33,295 bases of DNA from Acidobacteriaceae bacterium (GTDB lineage: Bacteria > Acidobacteriota > Terriglobia > Terriglobales > Acidobacteriaceae): the NCBI GenBank assembly GCA_030037475.1, contig JASHRH010000266.1, forward strand, positions 1 through 33,295, in the 5' to 3' direction. Positions 1 through 8,686 of the stretch are shown here, piece by piece. Made by a program: the position numbers and the translations under genes. Position 1 is the first letter of the stretch. Each line of letters begins with the position of its first letter. The notes below the pieces were generated by a model, which saw only the letters and a list, made by a program, of their open reading frames with translations, searched no databases and was not told the DNA's origin.

Positions 1-1098
1 ATCGTTTCGATCTTTTACACGTCGGGCAGCACCGGAAAGCCGAAAGGAGTCGTACTTTCTCACCGAAACATGGTCGCAGGCGCGCATAGCGTAGCTCAGT
101 ACCTGGACAACGTGGCGTCCGACCGCCTCCTCGCCGTCTTACCATTCAGCTTCGACTACGGCTTCAGCCAGTTGTCCACCGCGTTTCACGTGGGAGCGAG
201 CGTGGTGCTCATGGATTACCTTCTCGCTCGAGACGTGATCGCCCAGGTGGCGAAGCACCATGTGACGGGGCTCGCCGGAGTGCCACCGCTCTGGAGCCAG
301 CTCGCGGACCTCGAATGGCCGGCTACCGCACGCGAGTGTCTACGCTACATCACCAATTCCGGCGGTTCCATGCCGATAGCCGTGCTTCGCAAACTACGAG
401 CATCGCTGCCCCACACACGACCGTTCTTGATGTACGGCTTGACCGAGGCGTTTCGCTCGACGTACCTGCCACCGTCGGAACTGGATCGACGGCCCGAGTC
501 GATCGGCAAGGCCATCCCAAACGCCGAGGTGCTGATCGTGCGTCCGGACGGAACTCCCTGTGCGCCGAATGAGCCTGGAGAGCTCGTGCACCGTGGGCCG
601 CTCGTTTCGCTCGGCTACTGGAACGACCCCGCAAAAACTGCGGAGCGATTCAGGCCCGCCCCTGGTCAGAATCCCGCGCTCGTACTTCCGGAGATCGCGG
701 TATGGTCCGGCGACACCGCTCGGAAGGATGAGCAGGGATTTCTGTATTTTGTCGGCCGACGCGACGAGATGATCAAGACCTCTGGTTACCGAGTGAGTCC
801 GACGGAGATTGAAGAAATCGTATTTTCCACCGGCCTGGTTGCCGATGCTGCAGCCGTAGGTGTCCCGCATTCCGCCCTCGGACAGGCGATCGCCATAGTC
901 GCAACGGCAGCGCCGCACTCCCGGCCGGATACCAACCGCCTACTCGATGCCTGCCGCCAGAAACTGCCGCGATACATGGTGCCCCACCACATCGAATGGC
1001 GCGATTCGATTCCACGCAATCCGAACGGCAAATATGACCGGCCCCGATTGGCGGCGGAACTCAAGGAGCTGTTTACCTCCCTACACGCAAAGCAGTGA
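1..1098 (+). CDS. Acyl-CoA ligase (AMP-forming), exosortase A system-associated; 5' end cut by window
   Basis: Adenylate-forming enzyme, expected to activate a carboxylic acid with ATP and pass it to CoA or to the acyl carrier protein. The reading frame is open from base 1, so the N-terminus lies outside the window and 365 residues are visible. The phosphate-binding motif YTSGSTGKPKG lies at visible residues 6-16, the YGLTE motif near 145, SGD near 236-238, the hinge GRRDEMIKTSGYRV near 252-265, and the C-terminal NPNGK lysine motif near 341-344. All core motifs are intact, so it looks active. In exosortase A loci a ligase of this type (TIGR03098-like) usually sits next to the PLP decarboxylase. 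Here a glycosyltransferase on the other strand separates them. The substrate is unknown. Confidence 0.93.
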   Translation: MVSIFYTSGSTGKPKGVVLSHRNMVAGAHSVAQYLDNVASDRLLAVLPFSFDYGFSQLSTAFHVGASVVLMDYLLARDVIAQVAKHHVTGLAGVPPLWSQLADLEWPATARECLRYITNSGGSMPIAVLRKLRASLPHTRPFLMYGLTEAFRSTYLPPSELDRRPESIGKAIPNAEVLIVRPDGTPCAPNEPGELVHRGPLVSLGYWNDPAKTAERFRPAPGQNPALVLPEIAVWSGDTARKDEQGFLYFVGRRDEMIKTSGYRVSPTEIEEIVFSTGLVADAAAVGVPHSALGQAIAIVATAAPHSRPDTNRLLDACRQKLPRYMVPHHIEWRDSIPRNPNGKYDRPRLAAELKELFTSLHAKQ

Positions 1099-1187
1099 GC
1101 GCCGGATTCGGGGATTCGGCGCAGCTCGGACGCTCCAGCGAGCGATGGCCCTGCCGGTTATTCCGCGAATGGACGCCGAACGGTGCC

Positions 1188-2432
1188 TCACTTTCCGACC
1201 GGTGCTGTCTGATGGGCGGCGGAATGCGGGGCGCCCAGAGCACGGCGATAAACTTCCGCATAACGCCCGACACTTGCGGCCCAGTAACGCTCCCGTTCGA
1301 CGAAGCGTCGTGCGGCCTCCCGCAGGGAGGCGGCCCGGCTTGGATCTCGCAGGAGACTCAACGAGGCGACCGCAAGCGATTTCGCGTCACCCGCCTGGAA
1401 GAGCACGCCGGTTTCTCCATCGCGAATCAACTCCCGATGACCGCCGACATCGGACGCTACCACGAGGCGACCTTGCGCCATAGCCTCGAGAGGCTTGAGT
1501 GGCGTAATGAGTTGAGTCAATCGGGTCGCAATCCGCGGATAGACGAGAATCTCCATCAGACTGTAGTACCGATGGACTTCGTCGTGCCCCACCCACCCGG
1601 TGAATACCACCTTATCCGCAATACCGAGCGCAGCAGCCTCGCGTCGGAGTGAATCGAACTCCGCACCACCTCCTACGAGAAGCAACCGGACGTCCGGCGA
1701 ATCCTCGAGAAGCAACGGCAGTGCCTTGATTAGTGTCGTCAGGCCCTCGTAGGCATAGAAAGAGCCGATGAAACCAATGACACGCTTGTTCTCCAGACCC
1801 AAATCTCGTGCAAGTCCGATATCCGGCGAGTCGATGACCGTGAACTCGGAGGGATCCACCGCATTGGGAATTAGAGTCACGTCCTGCACCGGCACTCCAC
1901 GACCGACGATTTCGCCGCGCAATCCCTCGCAGATCGCCGTCACTTGATCCGCGTGGGTAAGCACCCAGGTCTCCATTGCCCTGCTCGCGCGGTAGCGCAA
2001 ACTGCCGGCCGTCAGAGTCCCATGATCGACCCCCGCGTCCTCCCAGAGCGCCCGCACTTCGTACACGACCGGGATGTCAGCACGTCGAGCTGCGCGCAAT
2101 GCCGCAATTCCCGTCAGACATGGCGAGTGAGCATGCAGTACATCGGGTCTTCTTTCCTCAATGAGCATGGTCAGGCGACGCTCGAGGGTCCGAATGACGG
2201 CAAGCGGGTTCAGCAACCTATGCGTCTCGAAAAATCCGCCCCTGCCCATGGTGCGATGAAACTCGAAACCTTCGACCTGTTCGACGGCTCCTGCTACCGG
2301 GCCCTGCTTGAGACTGGTGAGGTGTACGGTTTCCCAGCCGAGCGCACGCTGATGCCGGAGGATCTCCAGTGTTCGGTACGAATAGCCGCTGTGGATCGGC
2401 ACCGAATGATCGAGCACGTGAAGGATGCGCAT
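1188..2432 (-). CDS. GT4-type glycosyltransferase, exosortase A system-associated
   Basis: GT-B fold glycosyltransferase of family 4 that adds a sugar to the growing lipid-linked repeat at the cytoplasmic face of the inner membrane. The start chosen is ATG at 2432 (MRILHVLDHS). It matches the usual N-terminus of the TIGR04063-like family and has AAAGG eight bases upstream; the frame is open further upstream to 2474. The protein has 414 residues. It starts with the HVLDHSVPIHSGYSYRT nucleotide-fold loop. The C-terminal donor-binding half has GFIGSFYAYEG, FTGWVGHDEV and the E-x7-E-like PLKPLEAMAQG segment followed by SDVGGHRELI. It is convergent with the acyl-CoA ligase and divergent from the PLP decarboxylase, so it is transcribed alone. 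Donor sugar and linkage cannot be read from the sequence. Confidence 0.93.
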   Translation of the reverse strand: MRILHVLDHSVPIHSGYSYRTLEILRHQRALGWETVHLTSLKQGPVAGAVEQVEGFEFHRTMGRGGFFETHRLLNPLAVIRTLERRLTMLIEERRPDVLHAHSPCLTGIAALRAARRADIPVVYEVRALWEDAGVDHGTLTAGSLRYRASRAMETWVLTHADQVTAICEGLRGEIVGRGVPVQDVTLIPNAVDPSEFTVIDSPDIGLARDLGLENKRVIGFIGSFYAYEGLTTLIKALPLLLEDSPDVRLLLVGGGAEFDSLRREAAALGIADKVVFTGWVGHDEVHRYYSLMEILVYPRIATRLTQLITPLKPLEAMAQGRLVVASDVGGHRELIRDGETGVLFQAGDAKSLAVASLSLLRDPSRAASLREAARRFVERERYWAASVGRYAEVYRRALGAPHSAAHQTAPVGK

Positions 2433-2720
2433 CAGCACGACCTTTGCCCCATGTGTCGCGCCGTAGAGTCGCAAAATTGCCGCCTATATTGCAAGTCGGT
2501 ACGGCCAAAGTTGCGAGCGACCGATTGGCCCGAGAATTCGACTGTTGCCGGTCCATATTCTCGGCGTGTACTATGTCGTCCGTGCAACGACTGCCGCCAT
2601 CGTTCACTCTCATCCGACATCGATATGGACCGAGACGGATTGTACGAAAGTGCGCAGCGACCGAGCCGTCACCAGCCCCCCTCCGATGCAAGCAATCAAC
2701 CAGCCTCGAGAGATTGACGC
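2433..2720. other. Intergenic region between divergent glycosyltransferase and decarboxylase genes
   Basis: This 288-base gap separates two divergent genes and must hold start signals for both. The open frames crossing it are shadows of the flanking genes with no recognisable protein. The only promoter-like pattern I support is the plus-strand one at 2545-2574. Confidence 0.6.
2545..2574 (+). promoter_or_regulatory. Possible sigma-70 promoter for the decarboxylase
   Basis: TTGCCG at 2545-2550 and TACTAT at 2569-2574 are separated by 18 bases on the plus strand, about 150 bases before the GTG start of the decarboxylase. Each hexamer matches four or five consensus positions. In GC-rich DNA such matches can occur by chance. 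Confidence 0.25.
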
Positions 2721-3959
2721 GTGAGTATCGACGAACTGGGCCGCCACGCGCGACATCCCTTTTTCGGGGTACGAGAGGACTGCCTGACGGTGGACGGGCG
2801 GTCGCTGCTCGAGATCGCCGTCCAGGCCGGACGCACCCCCTTTTATGTTTATGTCCGTCGATATATGACGGACCGTGTGAAGGAACTGCGGAGTCTTCTG
2901 CCTGACGACGTACGCTTGCACTACGCCGTCAAGGCAAATCCGATGCCCGCCGTCGTCAACCACATGGCACAGCTGGTGGACGGTCTCGACGTGGCCTCCT
3001 CTCGCGAGATGCAGGTCGCGCTCGACACCGGCATGGTCGCGGCCAATATCAGCATTGCAGGTCCGGGTAAAACAAACGACGAGCTAGCGCAGGCCGCGGC
3101 AGCCGGCATCACAATCAATATCGAATCGGAACGGGAGATCAGGGTGCTCGGCGAGATCGGACGTCGCTCCGGCCGACCCCCCCGGGTCGCGGTCCGTGTC
3201 AATCCGGAATTCGAGCTCAAAACGTCCGGCATGAAGATGGGTGGTGGCCCGAAGCAATTTGGGATCGACAGCGAGCGGGTTCCCGACATTCTTCAGGAGA
3301 TTCGGAGATTACCGCTCGAATTCCGTGGCTTCCACATCTTCAGCGGCTCGCAGAACTTGCGTGTCGATGCGCTCATCGAGGCACAATGCAGGAGCGCCGA
3401 GCTGGCCGCTCGGCTGGCGCAGCATGCGCCCGCTCCCGTACGCATGATCAACTTGGGTGGCGGATTCGGAATCCCGTACTTCCCGGGGGACCAGCCGCTC
3501 GACATCACGCCCATCGGCGCAAATCTTCGTTCGCTCATACCAGAGATCCGTAGCCACATGCCCGATGCCGAGCTTATCCTGGAGCTCGGGCGTTACCTGG
3601 TAGGCGAGTCCGGACTGTACGTTTGCAGGGTGATTGATCGCAAAATCTCTCGGGGCCACACGTTTCTCGTCACCGACGGCGGTCTCCATCAGCATTTGGC
3701 GGCTTCCGGAAATTTTGGCCAGGTCGTTCGCAAGAACTATCCCGTTCTGATTGGGAACCACGTCCGCGAAGCGCAGCGCGAAACCGCTTCGGTCGTGGGG
3801 CCGCTGTGTACACCACTCGACGTATTGGCAGACCGCATGGAGCTCTCAGTGGCCCATGAAGGAGATCTGGTGGTCGTCCTGCAAAGCGGTGCGTACGGCC
3901 TGACGGCGAGTCCTATCGAATTTCTCGGGCACCCCGCTCCGGTCGAACTCGTCGTTTAG
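2721..3959 (+). CDS. Pyridoxal-dependent decarboxylase, exosortase A system-associated
   Basis: Fold-III PLP enzyme of the diaminopimelate/ornithine decarboxylase group, 412 residues, resembling TIGR03099. The PLP lysine is K71 in YAVKANP. Further family marks are the HIFSGSQ segment, the glycine loop GGGFGIPYF that binds the PLP phosphate, ELGRYLVGESG, and GPLCTPLD with the active-site cysteine near 363. GTG at 2721 is the start, since the protein begins as the family does and the segment AGRTPFYVY follows at the normal distance. It probably makes an amine or amino-acid derivative used as a substituent or lipid-linked precursor with the acyl-CoA ligase and the acyl carrier protein. The true substrate is unknown; a lysA role is less likely given the locus. 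It is followed by 223 non-coding bases before the TPR gene. Confidence 0.93.
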   Translation: MSIDELGRHARHPFFGVREDCLTVDGRSLLEIAVQAGRTPFYVYVRRYMTDRVKELRSLLPDDVRLHYAVKANPMPAVVNHMAQLVDGLDVASSREMQVALDTGMVAANISIAGPGKTNDELAQAAAAGITINIESEREIRVLGEIGRRSGRPPRVAVRVNPEFELKTSGMKMGGGPKQFGIDSERVPDILQEIRRLPLEFRGFHIFSGSQNLRVDALIEAQCRSAELAARLAQHAPAPVRMINLGGGFGIPYFPGDQPLDITPIGANLRSLIPEIRSHMPDAELILELGRYLVGESGLYVCRVIDRKISRGHTFLVTDGGLHQHLAASGNFGQVVRKNYPVLIGNHVREAQRETASVVGPLCTPLDVLADRMELSVAHEGDLVVVLQSGAYGLTASPIEFLGHPAPVELVV

Positions 3960-4182
3960 TCACCATGCTTCGCGAGGGAGCCGACGGCCGTCGGCGGTGC
4001 CCGGCCTCGAATTTTGTGACGCGCACGGTTGCGCGATTTTCCCCGATACGCTACAAACCACCAGGTGTCGCGCCGATGACGCAGCCGCCGAGACAGGCTC
4101 GAGCGGGCGCGAGCACACACCGACGCGAGCACACGTGGAATGCGCACCTGCCCGGATCCGAGTACGTAAAGTGTTCTCCCGT
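3960..4182. other. Intergenic region with a GC-rich palindrome
   Basis: The 223 bases between the decarboxylase stop and the TPR gene contain a perfect 16-base palindrome at 3980-3995 (GCCGACGGCCGTCGGC), starting 21 bases after the stop codon. No run of T follows it, so it is not a standard intrinsic terminator. Open frames here are not convincing as genes, and no clear promoter was seen. Confidence 0.5.
3980..3995. repeat. 16-base perfect palindrome downstream of the decarboxylase
   Basis: GCCGACGGCCGTCGGC reads the same on both strands and starts 21 bases after the decarboxylase stop. It has no loop and no T-run, so its ability to end transcription is doubtful; it could be a protein-binding site. 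Confidence 0.4.
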
Positions 4183-4851
4183 ATGAAGAAAGCTTCGTTC
4201 GCCATCAGATCACTCGCCGGTACACTTCTGTTTTTTGTCCAGCTCGTCGGTTATGCCCACGCTCAGGACGTTCCTGGATGCGGGTCGCTGGCAAATGCGT
4301 ACGGTCCATTCGACTATCGCAACGCAGCAGCGCATCAACACGACATCCCTCTTGTCGAGAAATTTCACTTCACGCCTCAAGTCGAATTCTTGATACACGG
4401 CTCCACGGGATCGGTGCTCGGCGATCTCGATTACACCCTCCGTGCGATCCCAAATCACCCACGGGCGCTTGCAGCCATGGCTCGCTACGCGTTGCAGGGC
4501 GGGCGATTCCCACCGACCGCGCGGATCCCGAACGCCGAATGCTACTTTCTGCGCGCGCTCGCCTTTACGCCCGACGACCCGACGGTGCACGAGATATACG
4601 CAGATTTCCTCTACAAGCTCCATCGAAACGCGCAAGCGAAGCAGCAGTACGAGGCCGCTCTTCGCATTGCTCCCGGATCGGCGGAGATCAACTATAACGC
4701 TGGTCTGTTCTTCCTCGACCTGGGCGACGTAAAGCGTGCAAAGCAATTGGCGAACATTGCATACGCCGCGGGCTTTCCATTGCCGGGGCTCCGCAACAGA
4801 ATCGCGGCGGCCGAATCCGACGCCCGAGTGCATCATGTGCCCGACAGATAA
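4183..4851 (+). CDS. Secreted small TPR protein of the exosortase locus
   Basis: A 222-residue protein with a Sec signal peptide: MKK, a hydrophobic core LAGTLLFFVQLVGY, and a likely cut after AHA (residue 27). The start is ATG at 4183; the frame is open upstream to 3997, but only this start gives a signal peptide. The mature part has tetratricopeptide-like helical pairs. The clearest are NAECYFLRALAFTPDDPTVH and the block near residues 140-170 (AKQQYEAALRIAPGSAEINY), then GLFFLDLGDVKRAKQLA. It should sit in the periplasm and act as a docking protein. The O-ligase-like gene starts 18 bases later, so the two are probably co-transcribed. No catalytic motif was seen. Its exact partner is unknown. 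Confidence 0.85.
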   Translation: MKKASFAIRSLAGTLLFFVQLVGYAHAQDVPGCGSLANAYGPFDYRNAAAHQHDIPLVEKFHFTPQVEFLIHGSTGSVLGDLDYTLRAIPNHPRALAAMARYALQGGRFPPTARIPNAECYFLRALAFTPDDPTVHEIYADFLYKLHRNAQAKQQYEAALRIAPGSAEINYNAGLFFLDLGDVKRAKQLANIAYAAGFPLPGLRNRIAAAESDARVHHVPDR

Positions 4852-4869
4852 ATCGCGGCTGTCTCACTC

Positions 4870-6240
4870 GTGTCGCTGACCGCAATCGTCTTTCTGGTCG
4901 CATTCGCGACCGCATGCGTTCTGGCGCTCGTTCGCCACCCGATCTACGGCCTCGGAGCGTATGTCGCAACGCTCTACTTCGATCCTGCAGGCCAGTGGTG
5001 GGGCCAGGGCGCCATACAAGAAGTTCGGTGGGAATTCCTGCCGGCCATCGTGACACTCGTTGCGATGTTCCTCCACGGGAAACGCACGGCAGCACTGTCC
5101 GCACTTCACAGCGGTCCGTTCTGGGGATTCGTAGCCTACGTCGGATGGGTGGCAATCCAAAGTTCGTGGGCGCTCGATCCGGTCGCCCATCGAGAGCTGC
5201 TCACGATCTGGGTCAAGTTCCTGATCGTCACCATCATGATCTCTGGATGCATCGATTCCTGGAGCCACTTTCGGCTCTTTCTATGGCTCAACGTCGTAGG
5301 GTCCTTTTATCTGGGATGGCTCTCCTACACGGAATACAGCGGCGGCCGGTTTCAAGGTTTCGGTGGCGGAAGCTTCGGCGAGGCGAATGCTGGCGCCCTC
5401 GAACTGGTCATCGGATTGGTTATCGCGGCCACACTCTTTCTAGGCGGCCGCTGGCGCACAAGGACGATACTCCTCCCCCCAATCGCAATTATCGCCAACG
5501 GTATAGTGACCACGATAAGTCGTAGCGGCTTTCTGGCTGCGCTCGCATCCCTGTTCACCTTCAACATATTTGCTCCGAGGTCGTTGCGTTGGCGCGTCGG
5601 CTTCCTGTCCGCTGCCGCGGTCGTGCTTTTCCTGTCGCTCACCACGACCGGCTACTGGAACCGGATGCAGACGATCAAATACGAAGGTGCCGACCTCCCG
5701 GGCATCGATACCGGAGGAGGTCGGCTGGACATCCTCTACGCGCAATGGCGAATTTTCGAGGAACATCCCCTCGGATGCGGCGCCATGTGTACGACCGTGC
5801 TCAGCCCGCAATTTGTCCCTGAGCAATATCTTTCCGGCGGACCCGGCGGACAGCGGGCATCCCACAACACATTCATGAGCATGCTGGTCGACCAGGGGAT
5901 CCCTGGCGGGATCCTATATCTCGCCCTGCTCCTTTGGACCTATGTCGCACTGCGCCGCGCCACCAAAGCCCTGCGACGTCGTAGGGATTTCCCCGCCATC
6001 GTTCTGCCAGGCCTCGCGGCAGTAATGGTCGCCATCACGGTGGCCGACCTTTTCGTCGAGTACACGCGCTTAGAGGCTCGCGTTTGGTTTGTCGGCCTCT
6101 TGATCACTCACGCTCGACTCGTCTCGAGGGATGCCGCAAACGCCCGAAGAGCAGCGATCACAGAGCCGCCGGTGGCCTCGACGCTCTCCGCACCCAACGC
6201 TTACGGCCCGGTCCGACCGCGCGCTCTGACCTGGCGCTGA
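4870..6240 (+). CDS. O-antigen ligase-like polytopic membrane protein, exosortase A-associated
   Basis: A 456-residue inner-membrane protein with about ten or more hydrophobic helices, resembling the putative O-glycosylation ligase TIGR03097 with a Wzy_C/WaaL-type domain. The large periplasmic loop contains GGGRLDILYAQWRIF, EEHPLGCGAM and the conserved histidine in ASHNTFM, followed by the LVDQGIPGGILY helix. SRSGFLAAL in the preceding helix is also typical. The start is GTG at 4870, where the first helix begins directly. Members of this superfamily transfer or polymerise lipid-linked glycans at the periplasmic face. Here it could ligate the exopolysaccharide, or glycosylate a sorted protein. 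Its stop lies only 24 bases from the stop of the convergent Tat protein gene. Confidence 0.9.
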   Translation: MSLTAIVFLVAFATACVLALVRHPIYGLGAYVATLYFDPAGQWWGQGAIQEVRWEFLPAIVTLVAMFLHGKRTAALSALHSGPFWGFVAYVGWVAIQSSWALDPVAHRELLTIWVKFLIVTIMISGCIDSWSHFRLFLWLNVVGSFYLGWLSYTEYSGGRFQGFGGGSFGEANAGALELVIGLVIAATLFLGGRWRTRTILLPPIAIIANGIVTTISRSGFLAALASLFTFNIFAPRSLRWRVGFLSAAAVVLFLSLTTTGYWNRMQTIKYEGADLPGIDTGGGRLDILYAQWRIFEEHPLGCGAMCTTVLSPQFVPEQYLSGGPGGQRASHNTFMSMLVDQGIPGGILYLALLLWTYVALRRATKALRRRRDFPAIVLPGLAAVMVAITVADLFVEYTRLEARVWFVGLLITHARLVSRDAANARRAAITEPPVASTLSAPNAYGPVRPRALTWR

Positions 6241-6264
6241 TAGAACGCTTCTCTACGGACCCCG

Positions 6265-8454
6265 TCAAGTCCGCGGCACGAACGCGAACTGTGGAGTGTT
6301 GCTGGCCCCATCCGCCTGCGGCGTGTAATTCGGCGCTGCCTGTATCAGTGCGTATGCGGCGACGGCGCCCGAGATTCCGGCGTCGATGGCTTGCGCGATG
6401 ATCGAGATGTGGAGCGCCCAGTATCCACTGCCCGGATTGGAGGTGTCGCCTGCGCTCGTGGCGGTATCCGAATCGTGCTGCAGAAGCGTATCGCCCGGAT
6501 TCGCAGTGATGGACGTGGAGAGTCCGTCACTTGACACGTAGGAAGCATACGCCTGGGGGATCGTCATGAAGACCGGCGCCGCGGGAGTGCTCGAATTCAT
6601 CAGGTAAGGGCGCGCATAGGTGCAGGCACGACGAAAGTTCCAAGTCGAGTTATTTCCGATCGTCAGAAGCGTATCCTGATAGACGAAGTTCCGAATCGAC
6701 TCGAGATCCGACTGATTTGACAAGCCCTCAATACCGAGATCTGCGATGTGGCCGAGCGCCATGCCCTGGAAAGCGACCATCCAGGCGCCGCCCCACCATT
6801 CGTTGGTCGGATAATTCGCGGCGGTATACCCATCATACTGCCCGAGCCATCCGATCGAGTTCTTGAACGTGCCGTTGTCGATCGTCCCCAGGACGTAGCG
6901 CTGATTGTTCCACTGCGCCGTGTCATGGATACTCTGTACGAATGCCGCCTGAAGCTCCGCGTCAGCCGTCGGTAGCGCCGCCCCGTTGATTCCGGTAGGG
7001 GTAATTGCCGCCGTCTGGCCCATGGTGCGCCAACACCAAGCCGTGCCGCGAGTTGTCAGAGGCGCATTAATGCATGCGAGTACCCCGCCTCCCTGCCGGG
7101 TAGGCGGGTTCGACTCCAGAATGTCGTCCATTGCGGCGAATTGCAGGGACTCGAGCTGCGTCCACCGACCCTCGATCAGATGCGCGAGATATCCATTCGA
7201 TGGATGATGCGCAATATCCCACGGACCGTTGGTGCCCCCCGACGGGGTGGGAGGCGCCGTCCCCCAGCCGCTTGTCAGGGTCGTCTGAGGATAGCTCAAA
7301 TAATTGCAAACGCGTCCCGTATTCTCGTCACGGTAGTGTATGGGCCATCTACCCGACCCACGATTGTTGCTGATGGTCGCCGCGTAGGCGCGCGAATCCG
7401 CCGTAGTGCAGTAGAGCGCCTCCCATTGAGGAAGAACGCCGATCGACGGTTGGTAACCAGCATTGCCCATTCTGGCCGTCCAGTTTCCGAGCGCAAAGGG
7501 CACGGGATTCAACGCGGACGCCAGACTCGCAAAGGCGGCCGACGACGGATTCGTATAGCCATAGTTGGGGACCATTCGAGTGGCCCGCAGGTACGCCGCA
7601 TCGTGGGTGGGTGTAATTTGTGGGTTTGTACCAATCCAATCCACTCGCGACCAACGCGTATGGGAATAGTGAGCGAGGCTCGCGGAGAACGTCGTCGAAC
7701 CACCTACGTTCAGGGCGATCGTATAGTCGCGCTCTCCGGGTGCTGGGACGTTCATCCATCCGTTCTCGACGACCGTCTCGATTTCTGTCGTGCCATTGGA
7801 ATACGCCCGAACGAAGAACCACATTGCGACGTGCGCGTCGGTCGTCGGACAGTAATAGTGAAATTCCGACATCACCGGACCCAGTATCTGCCTGACGCGC
7901 CCTGCGGACCCTTTGTTCCAATTGGAAAGATCGACTCCGAGACAGGACTGCAATGCGTACGTTCCCGTTACGGCTCCCGTGAACGTCGCAGTCACATTCA
8001 GGCTCTTCGGCTCGGCGACGGTCGATTCCGAGGGCGCCGAAGAAGTCGTAGCGAGCGTTATCGTCTGTAGCGCGTTCTGCGTAAACGACGCAATTCCGCT
8101 CAGTACCGCAAATTTCGCGCTCCCATCGGGCCACCTATTGAGGATCGTCGCCTGCGAGCTCGTGGAGCTCGTCGTGATGTACTGCCCGCTAGGCACATCG
8201 CCCTGCCGGAAGGCGTGCCCAAAAGTCCATCCGTGGGTTCCCGAGCTGGCCGCACTCGTCAGTCCCAACGTGGGCAGACCCACACTCACCGTGCCGCACG
8301 AGGCGGACGCCGACGTACCTCCCACAGCGCTCACCACCGATGGAGGGCAGGGCGACGACCCGAAAGCGACTGCGCTTGCCGCCCCACCAGCCACGCCAGC
8401 AGCGCTGATCAGAAACTGCCGCCTGGTAAGATCCTTCGATCGCACATCACTCAC
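6265..8454 (-). CDS. Tat-exported protein with RIFT-barrel/rhamnogalacturonan-lyase-like features
   Basis: A 729-residue exported protein not known to me as a standard member of this locus. GTG at 8454 has GGGAG seven bases upstream. The N-terminus holds a twin-arginine signal (LTRRQFLISAAG, residues 9-20). After it comes a cysteine module, C36-P-P-S to C53, that is repeated in the divergent kelch protein. Residues about 75-125 (FGHAFRQGDVPSG, then RWPDGSAKFAVLSG) resemble the N-terminal RIFT barrel of YetA/exo-rhamnogalacturonan lyase-like proteins. The middle part, with WDIAHHPSNGYLAHLIEG and NEWWGGAWMVAFQGMALGHI, reads like an alpha/alpha barrel. That suggests a periplasmic or surface enzyme that cleaves or binds a polysaccharide. 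The assignment rests on motif resemblance only; a purely structural role is possible. No PEP-CTERM tail is present. Confidence 0.85.
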   Translation of the reverse strand: MSDVRSKDLTRRQFLISAAGVAGGAASAVAFGSSPCPPSVVSAVGGTSASASCGTVSVGLPTLGLTSAASSGTHGWTFGHAFRQGDVPSGQYITTSSTSSQATILNRWPDGSAKFAVLSGIASFTQNALQTITLATTSSAPSESTVAEPKSLNVTATFTGAVTGTYALQSCLGVDLSNWNKGSAGRVRQILGPVMSEFHYYCPTTDAHVAMWFFVRAYSNGTTEIETVVENGWMNVPAPGERDYTIALNVGGSTTFSASLAHYSHTRWSRVDWIGTNPQITPTHDAAYLRATRMVPNYGYTNPSSAAFASLASALNPVPFALGNWTARMGNAGYQPSIGVLPQWEALYCTTADSRAYAATISNNRGSGRWPIHYRDENTGRVCNYLSYPQTTLTSGWGTAPPTPSGGTNGPWDIAHHPSNGYLAHLIEGRWTQLESLQFAAMDDILESNPPTRQGGGVLACINAPLTTRGTAWCWRTMGQTAAITPTGINGAALPTADAELQAAFVQSIHDTAQWNNQRYVLGTIDNGTFKNSIGWLGQYDGYTAANYPTNEWWGGAWMVAFQGMALGHIADLGIEGLSNQSDLESIRNFVYQDTLLTIGNNSTWNFRRACTYARPYLMNSSTPAAPVFMTIPQAYASYVSSDGLSTSITANPGDTLLQHDSDTATSAGDTSNPGSGYWALHISIIAQAIDAGISGAVAAYALIQAAPNYTPQADGASNTPQFAFVPRT

Positions 8455-8551
8455 CGCACTTCTCCCGCCTCACATCGTGGTATCGCCCAGTGATCGGTGT
8501 AGGGCATAGACACGCGGAGCACACCTCAAGACCGAGCCGACGACAGCAGCA

Positions 8552-8579
8552 TTTATACCGATGGATCCAACCCTTGCAA
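8552..8579 (-). promoter_or_regulatory. Possible sigma-70 promoter for the lyase-like Tat protein
   Basis: On the minus strand TTGCAA (8579-8574) and TATAAA (8557-8552) are 16 bases apart, giving an expected start near 8545 and a leader of about 90 bases before the GTG. TATAAA is a good -10 in an otherwise GC-rich region. No experimental support is available from sequence. Confidence 0.35.
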
Positions 8580-8650
8580 CCTGTATCCAAACGGCATCAG
8601 CCTGCGACAGTCTCACCCGTCAAACCCGCGTCGATCCTCACACACGAGTG

Positions 8651-8686
8651 GCTGTGTACAGAGCGAGAGAACATAATGCTGTGTAC
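8651..8686. repeat. Nine-base direct repeat GCTGTGTAC, copies 27 bases apart
   Basis: Copies lie at 8651-8659 and 8678-8686 in the divergent gap between the Tat-protein genes. The spacing of about 2.6 helical turns does not place them on the same face of the DNA, so a cooperative operator is only one possibility. Confidence 0.25.

Noticed and set aside
1099-1187. GCGCCG...CGGCGC inverted repeat after the acyl-CoA ligase as a terminator
   Set aside because: Stem of six bases with a twelve-base loop and no T-run on either strand.
8561-8600. TGGATACAGGTTGCA on the minus strand as a sigma-54 promoter
   Set aside because: GG and GC are only nine bases apart, one short of the required spacing; TTGCAA with TATAAA fits a sigma-70 site better.
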